Origin: Eukaryota sp. TZLM1-RC
Lineage: Eukaryota > Metamonada: BaSk clade
DNA: 64,000 nucleotides
Reading direction: 5' to 3'
NCBI GenBank assembly: GCA_040285825.1
Contig: JAUPSS010000003.1
Coordinates: 1,488,001-1,552,000 of the forward strand
The position numbers and the translations under genes are program-made. This document shows positions 1 through 10,837 of the stretch, piece by piece (within the stretch, counting starts at the first letter, position 1; the number at the start of each line of letters is the position of its first letter). The notes under the pieces were generated by a model. That model saw nothing but the letters and a program-made list of their open reading frames with translations. It ran no database searches and had not been told where the DNA came from.

Positions 1-590
1 GTGGCAAACAAAGCTGGTTTCAACTCTAATTTTGAAATCAGAATAGGCTTTGTAAATTGTATGGGTGTATTCTTGACTTACTCACTTTAGATTGTTCTCT
101 CTTTCACTCCATCCCATGCAACTCATTAAATCTAAGTCCTGTTTCTGATATACATTCTAGAATTGAGGCAATAATACCACTAGTCACTAGGCATGATTAT
201 GCAAATAATCCAGTCGATATCTGCTCTGGTGTTGAAGCTGCTTTGGAGCTTTTATCCCAAGCTAAAGCCACTAGTTTTAATTTAATTTCTATTCTTGGGT
301 TTTCACCCCCTCATGGCACAAAATTCAACTGTGGGGTGGATGATCTACCCTTCTCCTCTTCCCAAGAGTCTCAGTGGGAGGACAGGTGGGAAACGGTTTT
401 GGAACGATCAGCTGAGTTTAATCCACGTTATCTATTTTGTCCTATTGGTGACCATTCTTATTTTCGACCCTTAATAGATTATTTCAGTTGCAGTCTTGAC
501 AAGGGTAACATTAACCAGACTGTAGGTGATGATTTATTTCCTGTTATTGAAAATATTTGTAAGTCATGCTATGAGGATTTTCTTTTATGA
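1..590 (+). CDS. 3' end of a von Willebrand A-like domain protein (partial at window start)
   Basis: The frame from about position 57 to the TGA at 588-590 encodes about 177 residues that look like the second half of a vWA domain. It has a GVEAALELL helix, a hydrophobic strand (NLISILGF) followed by PPHG, then a DDLP segment. This order (aspartate-rich loop, helix, strand, A-PxHG) is known from vWA domains of alpha-kinase-type vwkA proteins. The strand expected just upstream (FEIRIGFVNC) is visible in a different frame at 34-63, so a frame change or an unseen intron lies near 52-90. A GT...AG pair at 52-90 does not restore the needed frame. No kinase domain is visible, because the 5' part lies outside the window. 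Function is not assignable beyond the domain. Confidence 0.5.
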
Positions 591-787
591 TTTCCTAATA
601 ATTATATAATAAAACGACTATTTTTTATTCGAAATTTATTTACAAATAACCAAAATCAAATCACAAACGCACAATTCAATGAACAATTCCCAAAAAATCA
701 ACATAATCACTTTTCAAAAAGATACAAAAACCCTGAAAAATGAACACTGTTGAACCAGCTTCAATAATTCATTTTTAATAATCAAAT

Positions 788-1705
788 CTACCAACCATCA
801 CAAAATTTTTGCTCAAAACAACCATAATCCTTTCCTTTAACTACACTGCCTTGAACTAGCTTGTAAACCCTTGGCCATTCTAAAATACGTCGTTCTTTAG
901 GAACATTGACCGAAACTACTTCCCATTCACTAGCCAAGACTGACAAACCGTCGAGAACAGCAAAAACAACACCATCCATTCCCTGAGACGATAATAATCT
1001 TCTTCTAATAGTGGTATTTGGAATATTGATTAGATCTAATAAATCTTTGCAGACAGATATCACACCAAGAGCAAAAGGCCAATCAAATTTGATTGAATGT
1101 TCATGGATAGCTTTCCCATAATTTAGTTCCCCCATCCTTAATAAAATAGTAATAGGCATTAAGCCAACACCTCTGAAATCTCTGACAGGATTAGGTCCTT
1201 GGAATCCTAGATCTAACCAATACTTGGAATTTAATACATCTGAAGGAACATGTCCAAACCAATGCTGGTGAACACGAGAGCATAGAGCTAGAGTCTCCTG
1301 AGAGATGGTGGAAGGGTCTGCGGGATTGGGGTTGTGGTGTTTGACAAGCGATTGTAAGGTGGCGAAGGTGGAACTGAGGTGCTTGTAAAAGGTAAAATAG
1401 TAAGACAGCGCACAGAAGAGGGAAGATGACGTGGAAGAAAAGGAAAGTGAACGCAGAATAGAGATAGAAGAAAGATTGTCACAGGAGGGAGATGTGGGTG
1501 GTAGGATCCCGCGTTTAAGTAGGAGCGAGTCTAGTTCGGTTAAAAGAGCTGTTGCACTAACACTAGGAGGTATATGGTTACATGAAGCAAGTTTGAGAAG
1601 AATTTGTTTGGGTCGGGTCCTTTGTAACCATTTCAAAAGGAATGCAGCAAGTATTGAAATAACAAGAAACAGTGAAAGGATGTGGATGTATTGCTGAAAG
1701 ATCAT
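788..1705 (-). CDS. ELMO domain-containing protein with N-terminal membrane anchor
   Basis: This encodes 305 residues. Residues about 8-26 are a hydrophobic segment (LSLFLVISILAAFLL) followed by basic residues, so the protein is probably anchored in a membrane. The second half carries the ELMO signature, LGFQGPNPVRDFRGVGLM, followed by a long helical tail. ELMOD proteins act as GTPase-activating proteins for Arf/Arl GTPases, and their key arginine lies in this DFRG-type region. That function is family knowledge; only the motif is seen here. The start at 1705 is the only ATG ahead of the hydrophobic segment. The ATG is directly abutted by a 36-base motif also found next to the start of the membrane protein at 18081, and a Fanzor fossil follows. 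No ELMO1-type PH or armadillo regions are present, so this is the short ELMOD type. Confidence 0.85.
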   Translation of the reverse strand: MIFQQYIHILSLFLVISILAAFLLKWLQRTRPKQILLKLASCNHIPPSVSATALLTELDSLLLKRGILPPTSPSCDNLSSISILRSLSFSSTSSSLFCALSYYFTFYKHLSSTFATLQSLVKHHNPNPADPSTISQETLALCSRVHQHWFGHVPSDVLNSKYWLDLGFQGPNPVRDFRGVGLMPITILLRMGELNYGKAIHEHSIKFDWPFALGVISVCKDLLDLINIPNTTIRRRLLSSQGMDGVVFAVLDGLSVLASEWEVVSVNVPKERRILEWPRVYKLVQGSVVKGKDYGCFEQKFCDGW

Positions 1706-1708
1706 TAT

Positions 1709-1744
1709 TACAGATATTGTCTATAACAATGAAATAAGTGTCCT
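1709..1744. repeat. 36-bp motif shared with 18084-18119, abutting a start codon
   Basis: The run beginning ACAGATATTGTCTATAAC and ending AATAAGTGTCCT is near-identical at 18084-18119. At both sites it lies 3-5 bases from the ATG of the minus-strand gene, and a minus-strand Fanzor fossil lies on its other side. It may be the 3' terminus of the Fanzor element or a shared promoter element. The sequence alone does not decide. Confidence 0.7.
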
Positions 1745-2941
1745 ATTTACAGTAATGTTGAGGGTGAGTTTTTGAGAAGATTTTCTCCTCCACCATCTAC
1801 TTATGCTTCCATCACTGACATCAATTTAGCGACGCAAAAATCCTCAGGTTCATTCAGTATACATGGTTTTGAATTGGAAGCAACCTTCTCGTGATGACGC
1901 CAGTCCAAAGCGTTGCCTTTCAGATCATCTCACTTATCAACTAGATAAAGAGCTTGTTAGTGATCTAGATTTCAATAAGGACTATAGTAAAGCTACGAAT
2001 GACTTCTTCAATCGTTTCAATGTCCATGTTCAGTTTCACATACATCCTCTTTGTCGTAACCCAGTTAATGGGAAAAATACCGTTAACTGGGTTACGACAA
2101 AGAGGATGTATGTGAAACTGAACATGGACATTGAAACGATTGAAGAAGTCATTCGTAGCTTTACTATAGTCCTTATTGAAATCTAGATCACTAACAAGCT
2201 CTTTATCTAGTTGATAAGTGAGATGATCTGAAAGGCAACGCTTTGGACTGGCGTCATCACGAGAAGGTTGCTTCCAATTCAAAACCATGTATACTGAATG
2301 AACCTGAGGATTTTTGAGCGAACCATACATAGTACCAGAGTTCTGCAAACCACACACTGCGTGAAGAAATGGACAATTGTCAATTGGTCGTATAGACAGC
2401 GGATGCCTCTTCCATAACCTGGAATTTTTGCTTAATCATAATGTTTCAACTGTTTTCTCCACTTACAATTGAAACAACAGCAACTGGTTGGAAACTCATC
2501 AATTCAAAAGCCCTTGTTACCAGCCTTTTAAAATTCAATTCTCAAATCTTCTCTTTGTATTGTCATTGAATTTCATGTGTTTTCGTTGTTCCCAGTCTCC
2601 AATTCCAATAACTACTTGGCTGATCGCTTGTTTCTGATTTGAAGCTTTGAATCCGTTTTTGCCTAAGACTTTGTACCATTTGTCTCACCCCATTGTCTCA
2701 GTTTTCTGAATAATTCTAGATGATAAATTTCTCTTATGATGTCATTTATATAATTGTTTTCCTGACTATACTGCATAACTCTCTTAAAGCTGGATTTTTT
2801 GAGGTTGAACTGGGATAAAGTTGCTTCCCATTCTGCTATAGATTTAGTTTTTTGTTCCTCAATACCCAAGTTCAACGAGTAATCAATTTCGTGGGGAATG
2901 TTGATGTCTTGAGATACTGAGGTATTGTTGTTTAGATCCAT
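1745..2941 (-). pseudogene. Fanzor-like (eukaryotic TnpB) nuclease fossil, copy F1, type I
   Basis: Read on the minus strand, 2941-2663 encodes the segment before the RuvC-II region (SIAEWEATLSQFNLKK, then QYSQENNYINDI). After a stop and frame changes, a VVIGIGDWEQ strand appears near 2600, then IDEFPTSCCCFNC at about 2503-2464, and finally a degenerate ASLN...VMEA tail at about 1830-1790. In intact relatives the order glycine-rich strand, D/E-x-x-TS-x-C-x-x-C, second C-x-x-C, WNRDxNAS is the RuvC-II / zinc-finger / RuvC-III end of Fanzor and TnpB proteins. Stops and frame changes make it non-functional. A foldback sequence (1833-2316) is inserted just before the ASLN tail. No RuvC-I aspartate motif was found upstream, so the 5' half is missing or unrecognisable. 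Confidence 0.65.
1833..2316. repeat. Perfect foldback (long inverted repeat) inserted in Fanzor copy F1
   Basis: Arms 1835-2068 and 2083-2316 (234 bases each) are reverse complements with no mismatch I could see, around a 14-base spacer. AGCGA occurs on both outer sides (1828-1832 and 2317-2321), as expected for a 5-bp target duplication. Removing the insert rejoins the flanking Fanzor reading. Two overlapping open frames in the arms are mirror images and are not called as genes. Confidence 0.8.
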
Positions 2942-3299
2942 CCTTTGTTGTTGAGCTTCAGATAGTTCTTAACTAGATGCATTAATTACTTTGCCAGTAG
3001 ACTTACGAAATGATACTAAAAAGTCATTCCGCATACTATCTCTTGACTCTTACATTTGGTACTTTCACACTAGCACACTAAAGTCCTGCTGTTTTGACTG
3101 CTGTTGAAACCAACATAATTGAGGGATTTGAATTGAGTCGATTTATTTTTATTTTTAAATTACTGTATTTTATTCCAATGAGAAACTAAACAACAAACTC
3201 AAAATTCTTAATCTTCATTCATCTTAAATTAGCCAAAAAGAATTGACTTGAGGTTTTTTCTTCATAAAAACAATCAAGAGGTAGATAAGGGATATAGAT
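2942..3299. other. Intergenic, nothing recognised
   Basis: This lies between the visible 5' edge of Fanzor copy F1 and the 3' end of the next LINE fossil. It may contain the unrecognised upstream part of F1. No coding frame or repeat could be supported. Confidence 0.4.
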
Positions 3300-4460
3300 A
3301 ATCAAGAAGATAATAAGGGGACAACACCTTAAAAATTAAAAATACAATTCTGTTATGTCATAACATTTTGTCAAAAAATCTTCCTGTACGTTGTTTTAAA
3401 ATTTCCACAAAATCGTTCAAGAAAGATAAAGCAAGTGGTCCAAACGTGCCATGTAAGGAAAAAGCAAATGGACAAAGGACATAATGAGTGTGGGATTCAG
3501 CATGCAAGGAAACCAACTTTGCTTTATATTTATCAATTTCAGTATTTTTGGCTACAGACAGCGGATTCCTGTGTTTTGACTGAGCTAACGTTCTAGAAGA
3601 ATTAGTCCACACATCAGTTGATCTCACATCAGTAATGATAGTCGTTCCTTCAAGGCATTCAAGCATTAAATCACTTCTATTTCGGCCACAAGAATTCAAG
3701 GTATCTTCATAACCAAACGAGAGAATAAAGGTTTAAAGTAGGAAACAATTTTGAGTGACTTTGACTCACAATAGAGTTGCTCCCCAACTGCATCATGGAC
3801 GTTTGATTGAAAAGTAATAAGGTGTTGACAATTAAACAGATGATTTGGAGAGGTCTTTGATCCACATTTGCAAATCAAAATTTGAGGAACGTTATCGGCC
3901 CAATAAGACATCGTATTGTACAAGAAAACGTGGTATCATTTAAAAGAAGACCATAAATTTGAAGAATTTGAGTAATAAAACACGAAGAAAAACTGTTTTG
4001 AGCATCTCACCTCAAGTTTGCGAAAAGGGGATTATCATTTTTGGCCCAGCCAAGACGAACATTAAAATCAAAGCCTTCAAAAACTACCGTTGATTTTTGC
4101 TGCAATTTTTAACACAATACCTCAAATTCACAACGTTTTAGGTTGTGTTTCCTGTATCTTATCGGGAAAGTAATTACTTCAAATTTCTGGAGGCAAACAA
4201 TCAACAGGATTTTCAAGGTCTCTTTGATAATTATTATTTGTAGAATTCATTAAATCAACATCATTTTGAAAGCGGTTGCAAAATTCGAAAAGAAAAATTT
4301 TCCCTCCAACAAAAAATAGCAAACTCACTGAGAAAATACGATTTTGTGAGTCAAATTCCACCAAAAATAGATGATGAAAACTCATAACTTCGAAGTAGTG
4401 CAGAGTTGACATCAATGAAAGATGCAAAATTACACCGAAACAACAAAATAGGACCTGAAT
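3300..4460 (-). mobile_element. Decayed LINE (family A), 3' half
   Basis: Minus-strand frames at 4427-4179, 3923-3696 and 3699-3358 match in order the middle and C-terminal regions of the longer copy at 7080-10540. They cover the FGGI...LTKS linker, FVGGKIFLFEF, a CKCGSK...HLFNCQH zinc finger, HDAVGEQLY, and the tail SLHGTFGPLALSFLNDFVEILKQ. The zinc finger plus HDAV helix is the entrance to the restriction-like endonuclease domain. Several frame changes and stops make it a fossil. It ends near 3300 in an A-rich (minus-strand) tail. It is a different insertion from the one at 5000-5860, because both encode the same linker segment. Confidence 0.65.
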
Positions 4461-4999
4461 AAAGGAAATAAAATGTGAAACTTTATATGAACTCTTTGAA
4501 TTTGTTCACCCCTTGACTAAACAAACAACAGCTGGGACTTACCACATCTTCGTCAAATTTGACATCAATTTACATCATTAAAACAACAATCATTAAAACA
4601 GGTTCAGTATCCATTATCACTGTGTCCATTTATCAGTTTGTTTATGATCAACTGTTTTGTGAATGTAGAAAGTTGAAAGCAGGCCAAAGTGTGTAACTGA
4701 AATTCAAAAATATTATTTAATTCTCATTGTCTGTAAACCTTTTATTTCCAGTGATGTGTAAAGTCATGGGCACGTGCCTGTTCTTTTCATCAGTTCTTTG
4801 AACAGCCATTTTGTGACTCTATAGATGGATAGCTCACTAAGGTGATCTCCATGACTCACCTGGTCAGTTTGCTGGCCAAAGTTCTTGATGTACTGTGTTT
4901 TGAACAACAGTCATTTCCTGACCCAGCATCAATTCTGGATCCAGTGTCTTGCTACCAGATGCAATAGGTCATAACTGCCCTGCAACTGCCACTTATGCT
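4461..4999. other. Unassigned sequence between two LINE fossils
   Basis: This separates two minus-strand LINE fossils. I see no protein motif, no tandem repeat and no clear inverted repeat. It could be old host sequence or an unrecognised insertion. Confidence 0.4.
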
Positions 5000-5860
5000 G
5001 ACAAAAAATAGATAATTTTGTCAAATTTATACCACCAAATTTAGAGGAGGAAAATACACGATTTCGAATTTGTTCAGGATTGACATTAAGCAAGGATGAA
5101 AAAATTGTGTTATTGGATGGTCGAAAGAGCAGTTGAGCTGACGTGAAATATTTGGGAAAATCATTCTTAAAATGTGAGTTATTTTATCTGAGTAACAAAT
5201 TTCAATAAAAACTTAATATGTCTCCCATTTCAAATGAATAAATTGTATCAAGCTCTGAACCCATTTTCAATAAAACATGATCTAATTCTGCAGTCATTTT
5301 GAAAACATTTCCAAGCCAAAAACCGGGGAAACGAAAATCATCTGAGGAAAAGTTTGCGAAAGGAATTTCAACATCAACAATAGTTAAATTATCTTTAACA
5401 TTTCCTATCAGAAGACACTTGTCAGGGTTGAACAAAAAACCAATATTGTTGTTAGGAAGTGAAGCTTCAGAAGCAATTCATTCAACACATTTAAAGACCA
5501 ATAATCGAAATATCATCCATATATCCTACTACTTTCATTGGGTAACATTTACTGGAATGAATCAAAGATTTGTGAATTGCTAAACAGAACAGTAATATCC
5601 CCAAAAGGATCGCTTTGCTCAACTCCAGATGATAAGAATAATGTACAAGATTCAAAATTAGTCACTGGCTTTGCCATAAAATAAACAAAAATAGCTACAA
5701 TAATTTTGGAAGTTATTTTTAATAATATCATAAACTGTATATAAAAATATCAGTCGATATAGAATGTAAATTTACAGAAAAAAATTACATCAGATTTACC
5801 TGGATCAGCAACAAGAAGGGTCATTCCTTGAAATCGAGGAGGATTTATATCAGGGTCATC
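5000..5860 (-). mobile_element. Decayed LINE (family A), reverse transcriptase part
   Basis: Minus-strand frames encode NPPRFQGMTLLVADPG (compare the RLIALVKPG segment of the RT at 8400-8460), EQSDPFGD (the degenerate GxRQGDPLG motif of RT) and MFNPDKCLLIGN followed by FRFPGFWLGN. The linker SSKFGGINLTK follows near 5030. The YMDD region is damaged. Frame changes and a missing 3' half mark it as a fossil. Confidence 0.55.
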
Positions 5861-5869
5861 TATGTCAAT

Positions 5870-6790
5870 TTCTATATCCTTAAATTGTGTGAATTTAACC
5901 TTTATTTATTCAGGTGCTTTTTGGCAAGAATGAACAATATTGCTCCTCCCTCAATTTTCATAACAGACATGTTTTACTTTGCATTTTCTGAATACAGTGT
6001 TGTGTTTTCAATACTCATTTCTAAAATAGGTCCCACATAGACAAATCATTATTGTGTGAATTTCATTTTTAAAAGGATTCTTATCTTTTACCAAGAATGT
6101 ACTCAGAATTTCTTTGTTATTATTCTGTTTCCAAAACAGCCTTTGACTGCTAACTGGAGGCTTACTCTACTGTCTGGATTTTCTACTGCTGGAATTCTTT
6201 AAATGATAGATATTATGCATCAATAGCAGGAATTTGTATAGAAAATCATGGTTCATTGAATTTATTTGCATTTGATCTGATAATAATTTACCCCAGTTTG
6301 GTTATTTGATATGATTAACTTCCATTTGAATTTTGGAATGGTTTTTTTGAAGACTTTACTATTGTTGTCATGAAACAATCCATCACTTTTGAATGTTGAT
6401 TTGAAAAAAACATGATCTATGACACACTTTTTCAATCTTTCTAATCTAACAAATTCTTTCCAACATAATATTTTCGTTATATCAATTTTATTATACAAAT
6501 TATTCTGTTTTACAGGATATACTATTGTTTTTCAACATCCATAACCATTTCCAAGTTTCTAGAATAGCAAGGGTTCTTTCTGCAAGAATTAAGAGATGAA
6601 AATGAATTTCACCCGGTCAAACATCCGGATGATTTCAAATACTGGTGGCACCCAAAAGCTCTCCTATTTTTGCATTTAATGAAGAAATTTCAACACTTGA
6701 TGCGAAACTTAGAACTTATACTTTCCCCACGCACCACATGGAAATATACCTGAAACAACATCTTTTTGATTTAAAATACACGTTTTAAAC
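5870..6790. other. No supported gene
   Basis: Short frames here have no recognisable motif and low-complexity composition. Remains of older LINE 5' regions are possible but not demonstrable by eye. Confidence 0.4.
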
Positions 6791-6799
6791 TTCACAAAA

Positions 6800-6990
6800 A
6801 CGAATGACCAAAATGTATGAAAACGATTTTTTTAAAACCATATACAACTCAACTGTTTTGGATCGATATCTTCATTTATTGTTATAAGAAAAAGGTGTGG
6901 GAGAATCAGTCATCAGATTTATCACTGTTTCTTACACTCACCTGTAACTCACCAGAGGTTCACTCATTGTTGAATTGAAGAAACAATTTC
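6800..6990 (+). mobile_element. Short decayed LINE fragment (family B)
   Basis: The frame MTKMYENDFFKTIYNSTVLD, interrupted by a stop and then EKGVGES, aligns with LTGMYEKDLYNNICSSAVLN...EKGVCEN of the family B copies at 10838-11783 and 61166-62114. Only about 150-200 bases are recognisable. Confidence 0.5.
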
Positions 6991-7079
6991 ATCATAAGAA
7001 TCAGATCTGCTAAGAAGAAAAATTGTATTTCTCCCCTCATACCTCACCATTCAACTTCGTATCTGACCGTATCTCTTTC

Positions 7080-10000
7080 TTAAGTCTCAATACTGTCCTT
7101 GATGAGTTCAGATAGTGTCAATGACACTAATCGGAATGCTAAAGCTGTTGAACGAAAGATTTCTAATGATACCCTTGAATCTCAAACTCTCTGTTCACTT
7201 CTTTCTTCCTCATTTTTGTCATCTCATCGTTCTACACTTTCATATTATCTCTTCAAATTTTTTACAAAAAAAATTTAAAAAACCAAAAAATCAATTCCAC
7301 TCCTTGTAAGGCACAATTTCGCTCTTTAAGTTCTGGTGCACGTTCTTTTAACAACTCCAGTTCGAACTGTTCAAAACTGTTTTCACCTGCTTAAATTGGA
7401 AAAACTGCAAAAAGTATTCATAATGTCAATCATGGCTCGCATGTTGTTTTTCGTTCTTCTAATCAGAAAAAAAGTCAGTTGCTGACAATTCGCAAGAACA
7501 AAAAGAAAAAATGATTCCTTTAAATCTTGGATCACAATCAAAATGTTTGAAAAGTTCTAAAAAAATGTTCGATTTGTGCTATCAGTGGTCATATTTTAAG
7601 AACATGCCCTGAAAAGCAAAAGAGAGAAATTGAATTAAAATCTGCTCAACAAATTTTTCAATGTTCCATTCCAGTTGATGCCGACTTATATTGTGCTGAA
7701 AATAATGATTCTGATGAACTTCATTTGAATGCTTCTGGTGCTCACTCTCCTTCCTCTTCTGAAAACAATAATTTTTGTTGTCCATTTTGCAAAAAAGATG
7801 TTACAGATTCAAAAAATGGTCAAAAACTATTATTTTGCACCAACTGTAAAGCTGCTGATATTTCAAGACCTTTGATTCAGATTCCAGTAGAAATTAGCCC
7901 CGCCAGTACAATTCCCTTTTCAATGGAAATGCGACGTTTTACTTCTGAATGAAAAAATAATAAGTGAAATATTTTATTCTTTTGGAACTATTTTGCTGGA
8001 AGAAACAAAACTGCTTTAAAAAAATTTTGGAATAAGAAAAATTGTAAAAACAAAAGTTATCCGAAAAATGTGCGTACGTGATCGTTATGGAGCTGCAAAA
8101 CAGTCCTTGTTTTACTCTTCTTTGGCTGTGGCAATTTTTAAAAACCTTGAAAAACTTCAAAAGTTACATCCTCAAGAACATTTCAAGTGCAGCAAGCCTT
8201 ATGTTTGTCCTTTTTGGATTGAAAATCCAATTTCTGCAATTGAAGTTCTTAAAGCTATTCAAAAACTACCAAAAGCAAAAGCAGCATGCCCATCTGGAAT
8301 TTCTTTTGATCTTTTAAAAATAGCGTGTTTCAGTGTTCTGGAAATTGCTAATGCTCTTGCACATTATTTTCAACAATTAATTGTTTTGAAAATTAATCCT
8401 CCATTTGAATTACTTGCTGCACGTCTGATTGCTTTAGTAAAGCCAGGTTATGGAATTAAACCTGATGGAATACGCCCAATTGCTGTTGGTGAATCTTTAT
8501 CTCGTTTGTTAGCATCGATTGTCTTCGATCGTGTCAAAGACAAAGCTTCTAAATTTTTGAATCCTCATCAATTTGAAATAAAAACAATTGATGGTGCTTC
8601 TGTTGCTACTCTTGCCTCTGATACTTTTTTTACTGCACAGGAAAATAACTGTATTTTTAATCTTGACTTTAAAAATGCTTTTAATTCTGTAAAGCGAAAA
8701 GTAATTTTTAGGGAAATTAAACCTGATTTTCCTGAACTATCATGTTTTTCTATCAATTTTATGGTAAAGAATCAGATTTAATTCATTTGGTCTAAAATAA
8801 TCATTTGGTGTGAGACAAGGTGATCCTTTAGGTACATTATTATTTTGCTTAGATATTCACAAAACTTTAAATATCATCAAGCAAAAATACCTTCTATAAA
8901 AATAATTGCTTATATGGATGATATATCCTTGATTAGTTCATTTGATTTACTAGAATTGGTAGCTCACGAAATTTCCCATTCATATGAAAACATTAAGCTT
9001 CATCTTAATGCGAGCAAATGCCTTCTGATTGGCTCTTCTGCTCAAGATCTTGTGATAAACGATTCTGTTGTTCTTTTTACTAATTATAGTAGTGATGCTT
9101 TTAAGTTCCTTGGTTGTTGGTTAGAAAATGCAAATTCACAATGAATTACAAGTTATTTTGGAAAAAATGAAAATTGAACTTGATTCAATCTTTTCCTTAG
9201 ATCTAGAAAAACATATAGAAATTTTTCAAGCTTGAAATTTGCTACATTGGGAGGATAACCCACATTTTGAGATCTTGTGCTCCTTTCATAGCATTAGATT
9301 TTTGTCGTTCCTTTAATTCATTGAGAACAGTATTTTTTGCCGATTTATTGGATGTAGAACCACAAATGGTGAAAAATAACTAATTTTCTTCAGCAATTTT
9401 GGGTGGTATTGGATTTACTAAATCTTCCATTTTGTGTCAATCAGCATTCTTGGATGGAAGCAAGAATTTTATTTATGAATTTTCTCGTAGATTTCTTGAA
9501 GTTTCTCATCTGTTAATTCCCAGTTGCAGTCCATATTTGAATGAGTTATCTTGTCAACTTGATAGATTGCCACCACAAATTTGGAACAAATGTTTTCCCC
9601 AATCAATTCAAGAAATTCCAAACCGATCTCTTTTTGATTTGCAGTTTTGCTGTAGACAACTTCGACAAAAATTGTCAAAGATTTTTGAAAGCTTGGTTTT
9701 TGATGCTAGACTTGGCTTGGCCAAGAAAAAGAATCCCGCTTTTGCAAATCTTTTAAAAAATATGTGTGATAGTACTTCTTCTGCCGTAGTAACAACAATT
9801 CCTCTGGTTTATGTTACTCTCCTAATTGACTCCTTTTGGACTTTGAATATGAGATTATTTTCCTTTATCTGGCCTGATAATTTACCTCATAATTTGATTT
9901 GTGAATGTAGTCGAAAAATGACAATTACTCTTTTGTTAAATTGAAAACATATTATTACTTTTAGAAGCAAGGTTTACGATGCTGTAAGAGGCCAATTATG

Positions 10001-10540
10001 CTGTATGTGTAAGTCCCATAGAATTGAATCTTTTTTGGAACTTCTGTTGTCGAATCTGTTGGATACTGAAGATTTTCATAAGAATAATAGAGGTGATGAA
10101 ATATTACCTGGATTAGATGGAAGCTTCATTTTATTGGATGTAATGTCTGTTGATCCTTGTAATACCTCAAATGAAAGGCTTGTTAATTCTGAAATTCATA
10201 ATCCTCTTTCAAATGCTGAAAATTTCAAAATCAAAAAATACAATGAACTTTTGTCCAAATTGTCCAGTCAACAGCCTGCAGAATACAATTTGTATCCATT
10301 TGTATTTTCTCTTTTTGGTTCACTTGCTCAAACGGCTATTCGTTTTTTGTCAGGTTTTGAAATGATTGAAAAGAGAAGAACTAACAGAAATTTCAACAGA
10401 TTGTTTTGGCAAAATAGAATCGTGTTTTCTATTTTTAAGGGGATGTTGAAGATGGTTTCTGGTACTTGGCTTTCTTTTGGATCTCACTATGAGATAGTTA
10501 GATCTAGTTGTTTCGTTTTGGGATCATTTAGGTGTTGACT
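7080..10540 (+). mobile_element. Longest LINE copy (family A): zinc knuckle, RT and restriction-like endonuclease, broken
   Basis: Domains in order on the plus strand. A CCHC zinc knuckle (CSICAISGHILRTC, 7566-7607) and a second C-x2-C pair (CCPFC...CTNC) lie in one frame ending at 7952. The RT runs from about 8068: motif A LDFKNAFNS near 8660, GVRQGDPLG near 8810, and motif C YMDD near 8912. A linker with GGIGFTKSS follows near 9400. From about 9895 there is a zinc finger (degenerate C-x-C...) with the KVYDAVRGQL helix, then RGDEILPGLDGSFILLDVMS and IKKYNELL. That pattern matches the restriction-like endonuclease found C-terminally in R2/CRE-type LINEs. At least four frame changes and an in-frame stop (near 9942) make it inactive. 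It serves as the reference for the shorter copies. Confidence 0.75.
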
Positions 10541-10837
10541 TATAAGTATTCTATTAAAAAAATATATTTAAAACATTATGAAAAAAACAGAGAGAAATTG
10601 AAAAAACAGAAATTTATCGTTCTCTTTCAAACCTCATTGCTGGAAGAGCCGTATGTTTATGCTCTACCCAAACCTAGCACAAGTTTTAGAAAATTACACG
10701 TCTCGGAGACGTCCCTACGTCTCCGTTTTTTTTACATAGTGAGATAGTCTTAATTCAAGAAACTGAAGACACTGGTATTAAAGATCAAGTTGAAATACGA
10801 TTATTTTATTTTTAAAAATTACAACAAACTTTTATAT
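10541..10837. other. A-rich LINE tail and GAGACGT palindromes
   Basis: An A-rich stretch follows the LINE stop. ACGTCTCGGAGACGT (10698-10712) is an odd-centred palindrome; a third ACGTCTCCG and a run of eight T follow at 10717-10733. Similar GAGACGT units recur at 12133-12190. Confidence 0.5.

Noticed and set aside
52-90. GT...AG pair as an intron in the vWA gene
   Set aside because: Splicing leads to a stop within 13 codons and does not reach the frame that encodes the vWA remainder.
1863-2357. Two open frames (plus and minus) encoding the same protein
   Set aside because: They are mirror images produced by the foldback arms; no start context or family supports a gene.
1965-2960. Treating the F1 region as a LINE
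   Set aside because: The DEFPTS-CCCFNC and GIGDWEQ blocks match the Fanzor copies F2 and F5, not the LINE families.
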